Positions 24,621 through 35,300 of a DNA stretch of 64,000 nt are shown here, in pieces. A model generated the notes under the pieces. The model worked only from the letters and a program-made list of their open reading frames with translations. It was not told the origin of the DNA and searched no databases. Where the stretch lies: positions 5,179,013-5,243,012 of the forward strand of contig NW_006917093.1 in assembly GCF_000516985.1 (NCBI RefSeq), read 5' to 3'. The stretch is from Pestalotiopsis fici W106-1 (taxonomy: Eukaryota > Ascomycota > Sordariomycetes > Amphisphaeriales > Sporocadaceae). Made by a program: the position numbers and the translations under genes. Numbering within the stretch: position 1 is the first letter of the stretch; each line of letters begins with the position of its first letter.

Positions 24621-26901
24621 CTAATGGATTTTGCTAAAAAGCCATGGATGCGCAAAAGCAGGAAACAACTTTGTGCTAGACAAACAGTCATGCCATTTGC
24701 CTTGATCAATTGCCCTTGAGCACATCGGCCCTCAAAGCAAGACGGGAAGCTGATGGTCCGGGCCGCAATGCCCTTGCAATACAATACAAGACCCGACAGG
24801 TGTGTTCTGAGACAAGGCACTCGACAACCTTGACCAAGGTTCAACGGCATACCTTAATACTGCTGGCCCAGTCCCTGCGACGACAACCCTTTTTATCTGG
24901 CTTCCCATCATTTATCTCATGATGGTTCCCATAATCAATTGCAACTTTTACTTTACAGACGAGGACGATGCGTACTCGCTGCATACGCCAAGCCGCCAAT
25001 AAGTGGTTCTCACTTCAGCTGAGCTGCGTGGCCCCAAAAGAAGACACAGCGGTGGCTGTTCTAGGAACGGAAGTTCCACCTCGGCAATGAATAGATTTCA
25101 GGTGTCAACAATCCCTCTTTTATTTTATTTTTCCCTTTCCGCTCCTTGATTTCTCCTGGTGAGTTTCCAATAGTTATGAAATCTATATGCTTTGACCAGT
25201 TGTATACTGCTTCTTGGGATATCTTGAGTATCCACCCAAATTGTTTTTACAAATAGCAACAAGTTACGCGTAGTTAATCACTGACGCGTCGCACAGAGAT
25301 CAGTCCACTCGAAATGCCAATCTGCCAGTGATGTAGAACAGCTGCAATTCATATTGCCCGTTCATGTCAATGGCATCCACCACGGAGATCTTGACCGGGG
25401 AAAACCATCTTGCAGATATGCATGGGCGGCCTCCCCGATTGTGTTGTATAAAACAACTGTGCCCAGGACGACCACGGCAGATTTGCTCGAGAATAGCATC
25501 CACCAGCACCATCGTTATGGTGGGTTAAAAAAAAAACCGCCTTGGTCATAGGCTACTTGGTGGCTTGCAGCTGCATCCAGGGGTGTGGCATGCTGCTGGC
25601 CAATGGCTGCAGTTTCGTGCGAAGAATTTTTTTTTCTTCTAGAACACACACATGTGTGTGCCAGTGCACTAAAATTCGAGTTGTAACGGCCTTTCTCAGT
25701 CGGCACTCGGTGATCGTGGAAGAGAAACACCATTCATCGGTCTTGAGCGCCTTGATCACGACTTTTCTCGGTGGCAGACAGAGCACAACGGGAAAAGATC
25801 TCGTAAAGAGGAGCGAATCGCACCTTTGTACACTCAGAAATACATAAACACGGGAGAAAAATACCGACTGCTTCTCCGTGTGTCCCCGGGGGAGGGGTGC
25901 CCATCACGCACTCTGACGCGGTTCTCTCCAAGGGTCGGTTGACTGCCAGCCTGCTTCTGAGAGCCTGCTTTGTCGAATGTTCCATGCAGATGTTCCATGC
26001 AGCTTCTTCTGCAGGCGAGAGCTGGGGTCTCATCAATGGTACGGCTGAGGCCATAATATCATCGTCTTTCAACGCCAGCTCTCCGGTATGGCATGACGAA
26101 TTTGGAACGTGTTGAAGCTTTCGGGAGCGGTCAGATGCTGTTAGCGTTTCTTGAAATACGATCCTTCACCTTGCTTTACAGCCAAGATAGGGAAAAATGC
26201 TGACGCAATGTCCTATCAAGATCTGCAGATCTAACCTCCCTGTTCCCATGTGCTGACCGCCCGACAGACATTACACACGCGAACCTCCAAAATCCCCAGG
26301 CACAGCACTACACCGAGGCGCGCCGAAAGAGATTACTAGGTGGGAATGCAGACGCAAGAACGCAATAGCGTGTTTCGTGGGAGCGGAACAAGCCTGCAGA
26401 ACTCGCAATCATGATGCCAATGACGCAGCCTTACCACTGCCAGAAAGATAGCTCTCCTCGCGCACATATATTGTGGTTGGTCGCTCTAGTTGTCTATGGT
26501 GAAATGGCCTCTTTGGCACAACACTCCTTTCCCTTTCTACGCAGACGTCTCCCACGGCACTCCTTTGGAGTTGTGCGTATCCTTCATTTCTATTGAGTTG
26601 TTACAGTACTTGACGTACCACCTCTACACCATTAGTTGTCTAGCAAGCTCTAGACGACGCTCAGGTATTCTCCATACACAGCTTGGAGTTATTCTAATCG
26701 AGACACAAACGAAGCCCTTCCTTCAGCGAAGCTGTCTGAATCCGTCAGACTTGAACCAGTATTGAATGAAACTTGTGCTAGTCACAACATTCATACACCC
26801 ATCTCTATCGTCACAGCACGTACCGTCTGACTGTCCATCTATTCGTCCAACTCGATCACACACAAACACCTTCAGCCTCTGCGAGGTCACGACTAATCAA
26901 C
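24621..26901. other. Intergenic between transposon and the small orphan gene
   Basis: GC content returns to normal directly after the right TIR. No gene can be firmly supported. Two minus-strand stretches have somewhat protein-like composition (around 25380-25512 and 25756-26054, see findings). The last 200 bases are C/A-rich with CACACAAACACC-like words, as in fungal leaders, and lead into the gene starting at 26902. Confidence 0.5.
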
Positions 26902-27424
26902 ATGAGTTCTCTGCACTCCTCCCCAAATGACTGGTCCATGGCCGGGAGCTATCAATCCGAGTCAGTGCTTTCCTTTGGCCCTTTCTGCTTTGGTCATGGC
27001 ATTCTGACAAGTCAATAGGTACCAATCTTTCAACCTCGGGTCTGCCTCAGGATCAGAGGAAAGTTCATACCTTCAGATTTCTTCAAACCAACCCGACTCC
27101 GATCAGTCGTCTGAAGTTACTGGCCGTCGCCCTCCTCCTACCACCACAGGTGGTGGTAGTGATGACATTCATTGCACTCATAGCTTGGGTGTAGAGCACT
27201 GCCTCTTACACTCTCACAGCGATCAGGACTTTGACAGTTCCTCTTCGGTTCAAAGGGAGGATACTTCTGCGAGTGATCACACCCAGGAACCAGACAACTC
27301 AGAGTCGCCCTTGGCCCAGGGGACTCCCGAGTACCACTACGCTGCGTCGCAGGCGATGGAGAGATACCTTGATGATGACTCGAGGCATGAGAGAATTGCT
27401 CTCGGATACAGCAGTGTTGTATGA
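26902..27424 (+). CDS. Hypothetical Ser/Asp-rich small protein
   Basis: I do not recognise this protein. Two exons, 26902-26960 and 27019-27424, give 154 aa. The 58-nt intron has a GTCAGT donor, a CTGAC branch-like word and a TAG acceptor. The junction joins SYQSE to YQSFNLGS and keeps the frame open to the TGA. It starts MSSLHSSPNDWSMAGSYQ after a pyrimidine/CACA-rich leader, with a good start context (CAACATGAG). The protein is hydrophilic, rich in Ser, Asp, Glu and Gln, has a Pro/Thr/Gly stretch (PPPTTTGGG) and a His/Cys-bearing patch (HCTHSLGVEHCLLHSHS), and ends in a charged segment (ERYLDDDSRHERIALGYSS). It has no signal peptide or membrane segment and is probably mostly disordered. It may be lineage-specific. 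Confidence 0.55.
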
Positions 27425-27968
27425 ATACGGGCGGGGCTGGGAACGGCGCCTTTGCTGGTCAAAAAGCCGCACTCATCGGGTTTTTAGCAGAGTTACAAAA
27501 TCATTCGCAAGTGCTGGGCACTGGAATTATTCATAATTTGTACAATAGTTTTTCCAAGGGTAATCATGTACAAGGATAGTCATGTAGAGGGCTGGCTGGG
27601 CACGGATTTCAAAAGGCATAATATTGTTTAGCAGATAAGGGTCATCACCCGACTTCGGGCGGCGCTGCAGTAGGCCTTGTTCGAGGTTGCAAGCACTGTG
27701 CCATCTTGGGTGGTTTTTGACCGATGAGTTTGGGAAGGACAATTGGTGCTGTAGTGTTTACATCTCGAAATTGCAATTTTACAACACTTTTATACGCTTT
27801 TGTTTCTAAAAGTTCTTGCATAAATTTCTTTCGTTTTCAAAACATTATTTCATTTTTTTACGTTTCTGAGCAGATTATGTTCAATTACATTTAATTACAT
27901 CTAGCCTATATACTCTTGCCGTTACTCTCTCCTCCCCAGCCCCCGTCTTGAAGCAGAAGAGGTCCATG
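27425..27968. other. Intergenic: convergent 3' flanks
   Basis: Lies between two convergent genes. No coding signal. AT-rich with T-tracts around 27770-27900, fitting 3' ends and polyadenylation regions of both neighbours. Confidence 0.6.
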
Positions 27969-27996
27969 TTATAGCCCCATGAACCTCTTCTGCTTC
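27950..27996 (-). other. 19-bp hairpin enclosing the stop codon of the 222-aa orphan
   Basis: Arms 27950-27968 and 27978-27996 are reverse complements at 18 of 19 positions, and the odd pair becomes a G-U pair in the minus-strand RNA. The loop is only 9 nt and contains the TAA stop. The 5' arm encodes the last codons (EKQKRFM) and the 3' arm starts directly after the stop. The structure is read directly from the sequence; its function is unknown. Confidence 0.8.
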
Positions 27997-28725
27997 TCGA
28001 TGGGCCCCACTAACAGCCGTCCGCTGATGGGGTGGTGGACTTGAACTTCATCTGGTGAGGGAATGTGTGTTAGCTTTTTCTATGATTTCTTCTAGTATTT
28101 TCTTTCTATCTGTCTCTTGTAATAAACTCGAGCACTTACACAAGTCAACCAGACTGGCCCCAGCCAACCCTTCCTTGGCCACGACCCAGGGGGACATGGC
28201 GGCAATCACGTCGGCCTCGCCGGCCTGGCCGTCCTTGAGGACCTCGTAAAAGTTGGCATTGAGCGCCATGAACTCGTCCGAGGCGTGGCCCTCGGCGCCC
28301 TCGGGCTCGCGCGCGAGCTGGATCAGCACGTAGGCCGTGTCCTTGTGGCGGCCGTAGACGACGTCGGCCACGCCGTCCTCGCCGTACATTTTGCGCGCCA
28401 CGGCCAGGATGTTGGGCCGCAGCAGCCGGAACAGCGTCACGCTGCCCTTGTTGGCTTGCCGCCGGTAGCCGTTCCAGATGCGGTCCATGAGGGCGTGGGC
28501 ATAGAGGCTTCGGGAGGTGGGTCTCTTGTTCTGGTGTGGCTCTGCGCTGTTGTTGATGTTGGAGGATGCTTTGGGACTCGGATATCGAATGGACTTTGAT
28601 GATGCCTGGTGATGATCGGGCTGGATGGGCGATTGCTGTGTACTGTCTACCAGGAGCAGTCGTTTCAGTCTCGGGTCGTTGAACGATCGGCTCGATTTGC
28701 CCGTGAGCTTTGGAGGCCTGTACAT
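27969..28725 (-). CDS. Conserved-looking hypothetical protein, 222 aa
   Basis: No family recognised. Exons 28140-28725 and 27969-28051 are joined by an 88-nt intron with a GTAAGT donor, GCTAAC branch and CAG acceptor. Splicing changes the C-terminus to VDLYEVQVHHPISGRLLVGP, which reads much more like folded protein than the unspliced frame. The start is the ATG at 28725 (MYRPPKLTGK); further upstream the frame lacks an ATG. Residues 1-80 are basic and Ser-rich and probably disordered. From about residue 80 a compact domain follows, with ALMDRIWNGYRRQANKGSVT, LLRPNILAVARKMYGEDGVADVVYG and an AYVLIQLAREPEG strand. There is no signal peptide or membrane segment. The mRNA carries a strong hairpin over its stop codon. 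Confidence 0.75.
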
Positions 28726-29072
28726 CGTTGCTCGTTGTTCTATCGAGTGTATCCCTTTCGAGTGTCTTTGTTGGTCTATTTCCGTCGTTTCTGTGCACAA
28801 AGAAAAACACGCGGGTGAGACTTGACTGGCGTCTTGAATTCGGCAGTGCTCTCTTGACTGGGAGCTTTCAAAGAAAATTGGAATGATGCGTGTGATTTCG
28901 TTCTCCGTATCGTGAAAGAGGCAGAATTACATGGTTCAATACGGCAAGCTGGTTATGCGGGCTTGTTGAAGCGAACAAACACATAAAACAAGCACACAGA
29001 GCAAAGACTAGGGAGAAAATTGTTTGCTGTTCACATTATTCTTCTAGCTACAGAATAAAAGTAAACAAACGT
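28726..29072. other. Short intergenic: promoter of orphan, 3' flank of monooxygenase
   Basis: No gene. A GTGCACAG word at about 28797-28804 (minus strand) could be a 3' splice site of an intron in the 5' leader of the orphan, but no donor can be chosen with confidence. Confidence 0.5.
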
Positions 29073-30697
29073 CTAAAGCTTCGGTCCTTTGTTGACCATG
29101 TATTTGCGAGCCTGCGAGTCACATTAGTATGTATCGTCCGGGCGATTGGTAGCTGCGCGCATCTTACCTCGTTTATAGCATCATAGTCCTGGGCCCACTT
29201 CAAAAAGGCAGAACTGTTCATATCGGCATTCATGTCTGGCTGCGTATTCTTTAGTGATATGATCTGCCACTTGTCGGCGTGTTTTGTGCCCGTAGGTGGC
29301 TGGCTTATAAAGGCCTCGCTGTTGGCTTTTGCCCACTGCTTGATCCTTTCGACCCGCGGCCGCCTGATGCTTTCCCAGTCCGAGGTGATGTTGGCCAAGT
29401 TGGCTGTCGCGTTCTCATCCTGTGAAATGAGGTATTCCAGCACCCCTATGTCTTCGACAATCTGAGAGAATCCATGAGCAGCATTCGGCATCATCGCATG
29501 CTACAATAATTATAGTCAGTAAACACACAGAGATTCATAAGACCGATCCAATTAAAAGAGGAATCACGCACCGCTGAGTCACCCAATAAGACAACTCTAC
29601 CATTTCGGCTCGTCCAGCGAGGGAGGTTGGGCATCTCGGCCAACCTCCATCTATCGCAACTATGGGTAATCTCGAGGACCTTGCACAACTCGGGACACGA
29701 CCCGGCAAAGAACTTTCGCACATACTCAATATCACCCTTTTCATCCCAGAGCCCCTTTTGATCAGTCTCCCCCTTGATACCAAAGAGACAGCTCTGGCGG
29801 CCAAGCTTGCTGTTATGTCTGCACACGACGAAAGCCTGGTGGCCCATGTAGACATTGATGAAGGCATTTTCCATGAGCGGTTCCAGCTCTGGAATGCCAC
29901 GCATCTGATCATCATCAAGGACCATGCCGTACAGAGTGACGTCGCTCAGAAGCGGATCCATCGGGACGGAGAGATCGGCCAGGACCTGGCTCCTGGTACG
30001 AGACCGGATGCCATCAGCAGCCAGCACAAGATCTGCCGTGGCCTCGGTACCGTTGCGCTGGACCACGACGACTCTTGACCCGTCTTCATCACGGACCTCG
30101 GTCACACTTGCGTCAAAGACGAGGCGGGCACCGGCGTCCCGTGCCCGCCGCTCCAGCAGCTCGATCAAGTTCTCGCGGTGCGTGCCCCAGTCTGGGTGAT
30201 CGGCAATGTCAGCGGCGACCGTCTTGGTGGCCACGGCGCCGGTCTGCAGGCTTCGGAAGCAATTGGCCGGCGTGTCGTCGCTGATGCTCTCGAGGTCCTC
30301 CTGCAGGCCCCAGGTGTGCATGATGCGCGATGCGCTGGAGCGAATGTTGAGCCCGCTGCCGGCCCGCGAGACTCGGCCGTGTTGCTCTAGGACCTCGACC
30401 TCATGGCCTTTGCGCGCAAAGCACTACAATTATTTCCAATATCTTAGCTAGCAAATTCTCAATATCATGTGGGATATAGGTACTGTCAAAGAGTCTATTG
30501 AGATACTCGCGTTTCTACTCTCGTGTCCCCCGCTCCTTGACTGTGCCATCAATCATATGATGGATGATCTAGGTATGCAAATCCCGCCAACGCAGAGTGA
30601 CTCCAAGTAGTAAAACATGCGGAGGCTATAGAGGTCGGACACTTACAATGGCTGCACTTAGCCCGCCAAGGCCAGCGCCGATGATGATGATCTTCAT
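29073..30697 (-). CDS. FAD-dependent monooxygenase (aromatic hydroxylase-like)
   Basis: Class A flavin monooxygenase of the salicylate hydroxylase/PHBH fold, which uses NAD(P)H and O2 to hydroxylate small, often aromatic, substrates. Four exons: 30647-30697, 29572-30423, 29168-29500 and 29073-29111, giving 424 aa. Exon 1 encodes the nucleotide-binding start MKIIIIGAGLGGLSAAI (GxGxxG). The unusually long first intron (30424-30646, 223 nt) follows, and frame resumes at CFARKGHEVEVLEQ. The second FAD motif is LVLAADGIRSRTR, and the GD motif GRVVLLGDSAHAM spans the exon 2/3 junction, which supports that splice. The end is KYMVNKGPKL. There is no membrane segment. The substrate is unknown. The nearest annotated neighbours are an orphan gene and, 4.6 kb upstream, a Zn2Cys6 regulator. 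Confidence 0.92.
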
Positions 30698-33600
30698 ATT
30701 TGCAAGTATGGCGTCGTCTTGAGCAAAACGTCGGCAAATAATGACGCCTCCTCACGAGCATTTCACGTAGCCGACATGATGAAACGTTGTCATTCAATGG
30801 AGACTAGTGCTGATGACAGGGTCCTACTCTCGGCGAAAGACCCCCGGAGGAGTGGGTTTACCGAAGCGTTTAGTGGTCAAAGACTTTTGGAGCCGGCCAG
30901 TCATTATGTGCGATTGCAAGCAAGCAAGCAAGCAAAGAAACAAAACTTGTCCGAATGTCCATAACGATTCTCCATGTTGGGCTTCACAGTCACAATTGAG
31001 CTGGTCCGAAAGAGGAATCAAAGGGGTTACAAAGGAGGAAGGTAGTCAAGAGAAAACAGCAGCCGTCTTGCGGGATATGGAGTCCATCTCCGATGCCGAC
31101 CCAACCTGCGCCGCGATGCCCTAATGTGGTTTGGCCACCGCCCAAGCCGGGGGTTGAATGACGGCTTCCCAGCTCCCGGGTTGGGTTGCGAGATACGGAT
31201 AGATCCCGATCTCTCAAATATAACCCCGAGAATACGAGACCTTCTCATATTGATGTTTTTGAATTGGAATCACTCCGGTTGGTCGATATTACAATGGATG
31301 CTCAATTCTTGCATACACTCTATACTTGTTAATCTGTTGCGGCGAATAGTCTATACTATATCGCGGTGTGCTAGTTCATCTCATCTTTACTGAGCAGTCA
31401 TTTCACAAGACCTTGAACATGAGTGATACTCACACTCAATCGTGTCATATTGCAAAATATGGAGCTGTTACACGATGAATGAGAGGACAAAAAACAAAAA
31501 AAAAGTCGACTCGTATGATGCAAAACGGCCATGATTCCTTGACCGAACAAGAACCGACAAGTCCTTTAACTCGCTGACAGCAACATGGCCACATCTCCAT
31601 CAGCGATGCGAACCTTGATGGCGAGTAAAAGAGAAGGTTACAAGCTGTTCAACCGCCACAATTGTAGACGAGCGAGGGTTACACCAACAGCCGCACCGCC
31701 AAGGACGTACAAGAAAGAAGGCTTGGGGGATCACGTCAGCTCTGACCAAGCCTCGTGCGCAAAGCGTTTTGGGACTGAAATTTTAGAGCAGGCAACGCGA
31801 ACCGGCTTCACCATGGTTTTGCTTTCAGCTACAAGTACCGTCACGCAAAGTCAAAGACATGAATATTGAATAGAAGAGAGAAAGAAAAAAGTCAGAGCAG
31901 GTATAAGCGACCCAGGGGAGAAAAAAAGTGGCTTGACTAGGAACAGAGCAGCCAGGTCTCGATCATGCACCAGAGCCAACCTATCCTGCCCCTCAATGTT
32001 CCGACAGAAAGAAAAAATTAAAAAAAGAACTTTTGCAATCAAATTCGCGTGTCATGACCCCTTTCACATCACATATATTTGGCGTGCTTGTGTTTCCATT
32101 CCGGCGGTTTCGTGCAAAGAGGGAACCATATCCCCTCCTTCGCCCATGCGCCAATGAATTATTTTTGGCTTCTGGTGTTGGAAAAGAGGGGAGAGCAAAA
32201 GATTTGATCCAAGATTGTTCGTGCTTTTACCGGATGGGGGTTCTCGGTTGGCTAAATGCGCCTCTGTTGAGTCATTGAACAGGACAGAAAATGGAATACT
32301 CGAACTATTCTTTCTTTAGGTATGGGGCAAAGAGGAACACTGGGGAATAGAGAACCGGCAGTAGTGAGTGGATATGGGGAGACAGTGTTACCAAACTCTC
32401 GCAACCTCCGGTACATTGTCAATGCGATTCGTGACATGACCTGACGATGTCTATTGCCTTGCCCCAAGCCTTTTTTTGGATGACTGCATCTCCACAGGAC
32501 ACAGACCTGCATAGCCAGCGGAATGCCATCCGACGAGCCTGATCGATGATGACGATGATGATGATGTGATTGCGAACGCGGACGCCGCTTGCGTGGAAAT
32601 GATGAGGAGGGGGTGGATTAAGCTTCACTGTCGGAAAGGGACGTTCAGTCGAAAAGGATCGAGACTGCAAGAAAAGGAAAACCGTCAAACGTGGGTTGGG
32701 CTATATTCCACATCATCGATCCGGCTATATGTTGTATCGCTCAGTAACAAGAAGTTGTCTCTGACACACTCACACACATATATACAGAGTTTACATGGAG
32801 TCGTAGACATTAGAGGGAAAAGGGAGCGCAGCAAAAGTATATTAAAAAGGAATGTTTTTCGTGCTACAATGACGACGCGGATGCTCGATGCGGCCAGTGG
32901 GTGGTGAGTGGCATTTCGGTTCCCACGCGACGGGTCACTGCATTTCACATGGCGGGAAAAGAAAAAAAGAAAAGAAAAGAGGAAGAGTAAAAGGGTATAG
33001 GTGTGACAGGCGCTTACCCGAGACCTGGTCTCGGGTGATGGCGGCAGCTGTCAAATTTGCCGTAAAGCTCCGAGAAAAAAGAAAACAACAAGGTAGAGGT
33101 AAAGTATGATAAGGGAAAAAGATGGGCGAGACGAATGGTCTCGAACGCGGCTGATGTGCTCTCTCTCTCGGTCGCCGCGTGTGCGTTGGGTGGCACGACA
33201 GGAGAAAGGGGAGATGAGAGAAAAAACAAAGAGAGCCAGGAGATAGAATTCGTTCTCGAAACTGTGGATTGGGTGGAATGAGACGGCAATAGCTTCACAG
33301 ATAGACTAGAAAGCCATGTAGACATTTCTTCTTTTCCCCTGTTTTTTCCAACTCCCTTGGAGCACATGCTAACTGCCTCTAATGGGGGGTTTTCCTCCCC
33401 AAAGTCCGCCCGGCTCGCGATTTTGCCCTTCTTCAGCATCTTCGTCGCAATGTCGTCCCCCTTTTGCGCCTGAACTGCTCAAACTCATCGCCGACCAGAG
33501 CCGATCACCGCCAAATGGTTTCCCCCCACAAGCGAGCCTATCGTGGAATGCGGTGTGTGTTCTCATGACCAGCCAAAAAAAAAATCGTGGAGCTTTTGCT

Positions 33601-35300
33601 ACTATGTGCATAAGACTGGTCTTTTTTTCCCTACGCTATCAAGGGGGTTAAGTCATGGACAAAGGCTCGTAATCGGTTTCCCCGCGCTGGTCTTCCCCGC
33701 ACATGAGGAAAACCCCAAGGGGAATGCGACCAGGGCAGACGGCTAGAGGAGGGGGTGAGAAGGAAAGAGACTCCTTTGGTGTTGACTCTCTTGATACCTA
33801 CGCAGTCTTATCCGGCTAGGACCTAGGTACCACAACGGCTTGTGACCCAGGGGCAGCTCGATGCATATTACATAGCAGATGGTAGTACACACATACATAG
33901 CAAGGGGTCAGCCGAATCTTGACCCTTGCTGGAAATCGCAGCGGCGGCTACCTTTTGACGTGGGTGACATCGTGGCACAGAGAAGGGGGCCCCCCCGGAC
34001 GATGAGTAGGTACATACATAGTATATTATGAATGAGTCAGTAGATAATGTAGTATAGCCTTGGCTCGCGACCGGGGGGGTCCCTTGCTTAGACGCTTGAT
34101 GGTCTCTCGCTGCGGCCCGACAGTCCATATTGCTGCGCTCTTTCTATTGGTCGTGGGCTCTAGAGTTATACCCGCCCAATCGCAATGCGTCCTTTTTTCT
34201 TTTCCATTTCACCTACCATAATACAGACTACAGTAAAAGGTGTGCCAACCCTCCCCTAATATGTATCGCCTTGTGTGCCTATTAGCGAATGAATCAAGAA
34301 GCATCTCCATGCGAGACATTATGATCGACTGCCATTACCCTTGTTCCCTAGGTAGGCTGCCGACATTCATCAGCAACTAACTTGTTTCGTCTATGTACAT
34401 ACATAGTATACAAGTTTTGTGAATCTGGGGCTAAACTTCTCGGCCGGAAAAATTAATGCTTCCACACGCTCTCGAGACACGTTCTTCATGGTCCTAGAGT
34501 GTACGTATGTATATCGTACATGCATACATTAGCACTCAAATCACCAGTCTCTCTAGTCTTCTTCCTTCATAGCCGCCCCCCATCGTTAGCTTTGCGTAAG
34601 TAGTAGCTGCAACTTCGCCTCCACACCCTCAGTCAGGACTTATAGCCGAGGCGCAATGCTCAATTGGGCAAGTTACATAGAGACGCCAAGTATGACCGAC
34701 GGCTATGGTAGAGCAGGCGTAGCCCATTCTGTCCTGTCTTACCGTTTTCAATGGACCCCAATCCTTCCATTTGGGGAGGCGACCATGCCGAGTTGAGAGA
34801 TCGTCAGCAATCTCCTGCCAGCGTGGCATGGGTGTCGAGCTGCACCCCGGATTTCACGTCGGCCTTTCGGGGTCCCCACCAACTTTCCCCTAACCCTTGG
34901 CGAGCATCATTCACCATCATGCCCTCGTGGGATTATGCACTGATGTGGAGTGTGGAGGCTTCATCTGATTGCTGCAATTCTCTTCTGCTCATATCAAGTG
35001 ACAGGCTATGTACATATCTTGAGACAACAGGCCCCGTTTCGCACACGTCATGCTCTCATCAATCCTCATTCGCTGCTTGGCTTTTTTTGCATTCTCCATT
35101 TCCCTCCAGAGCAGCGCAAAGTGCCCCGACAATGTCCATATTGGCTTGGCTTTCCCCCATATGTAGACACCACCACCCCCCAAAAAAGACGCAAAGAGGT
35201 ATCTCGTTTTCCAGAACGATGCCGAAAGTAACCTTAAAATCAAGTTGAATGCAACATACCCCAGACTGGCCTTGCCCTAGCCAATGTCCATATGAGGCTT
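30698..35300. other. 4.6-kb gene-poor stretch upstream of the monooxygenase
   Basis: No coding region I can support. Contents: CAAG repeats at about 30916-30935, purine-rich segments around 31860-31935 and 32940-33000, a perfect 21-nt palindrome-like hairpin at 33016-33036, and TACATACATAGTATA-like words around 34010-34030 and 34395-34410. Short frames have no domain-like composition. It may contain long leaders, regulatory DNA or noncoding transcripts. Confidence 0.45.
33016..33036. repeat. Perfect 10-bp inverted repeat with 1-nt spacer
   Basis: ACCCGAGACC and GGTCTCGGGT flank a single T. The unit could be a dyad protein-binding site or a cruciform; no gene is adjacent. Confidence 0.8.

Noticed and set aside
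28145..28810. 221-codon Arg/Pro/Gly-rich frame overlapping the 222-aa orphan on the same strand
   Set aside because: Composition is an out-of-frame artefact of GC-rich coding DNA; the other frame has a good ATG, intron and folded-type sequence.
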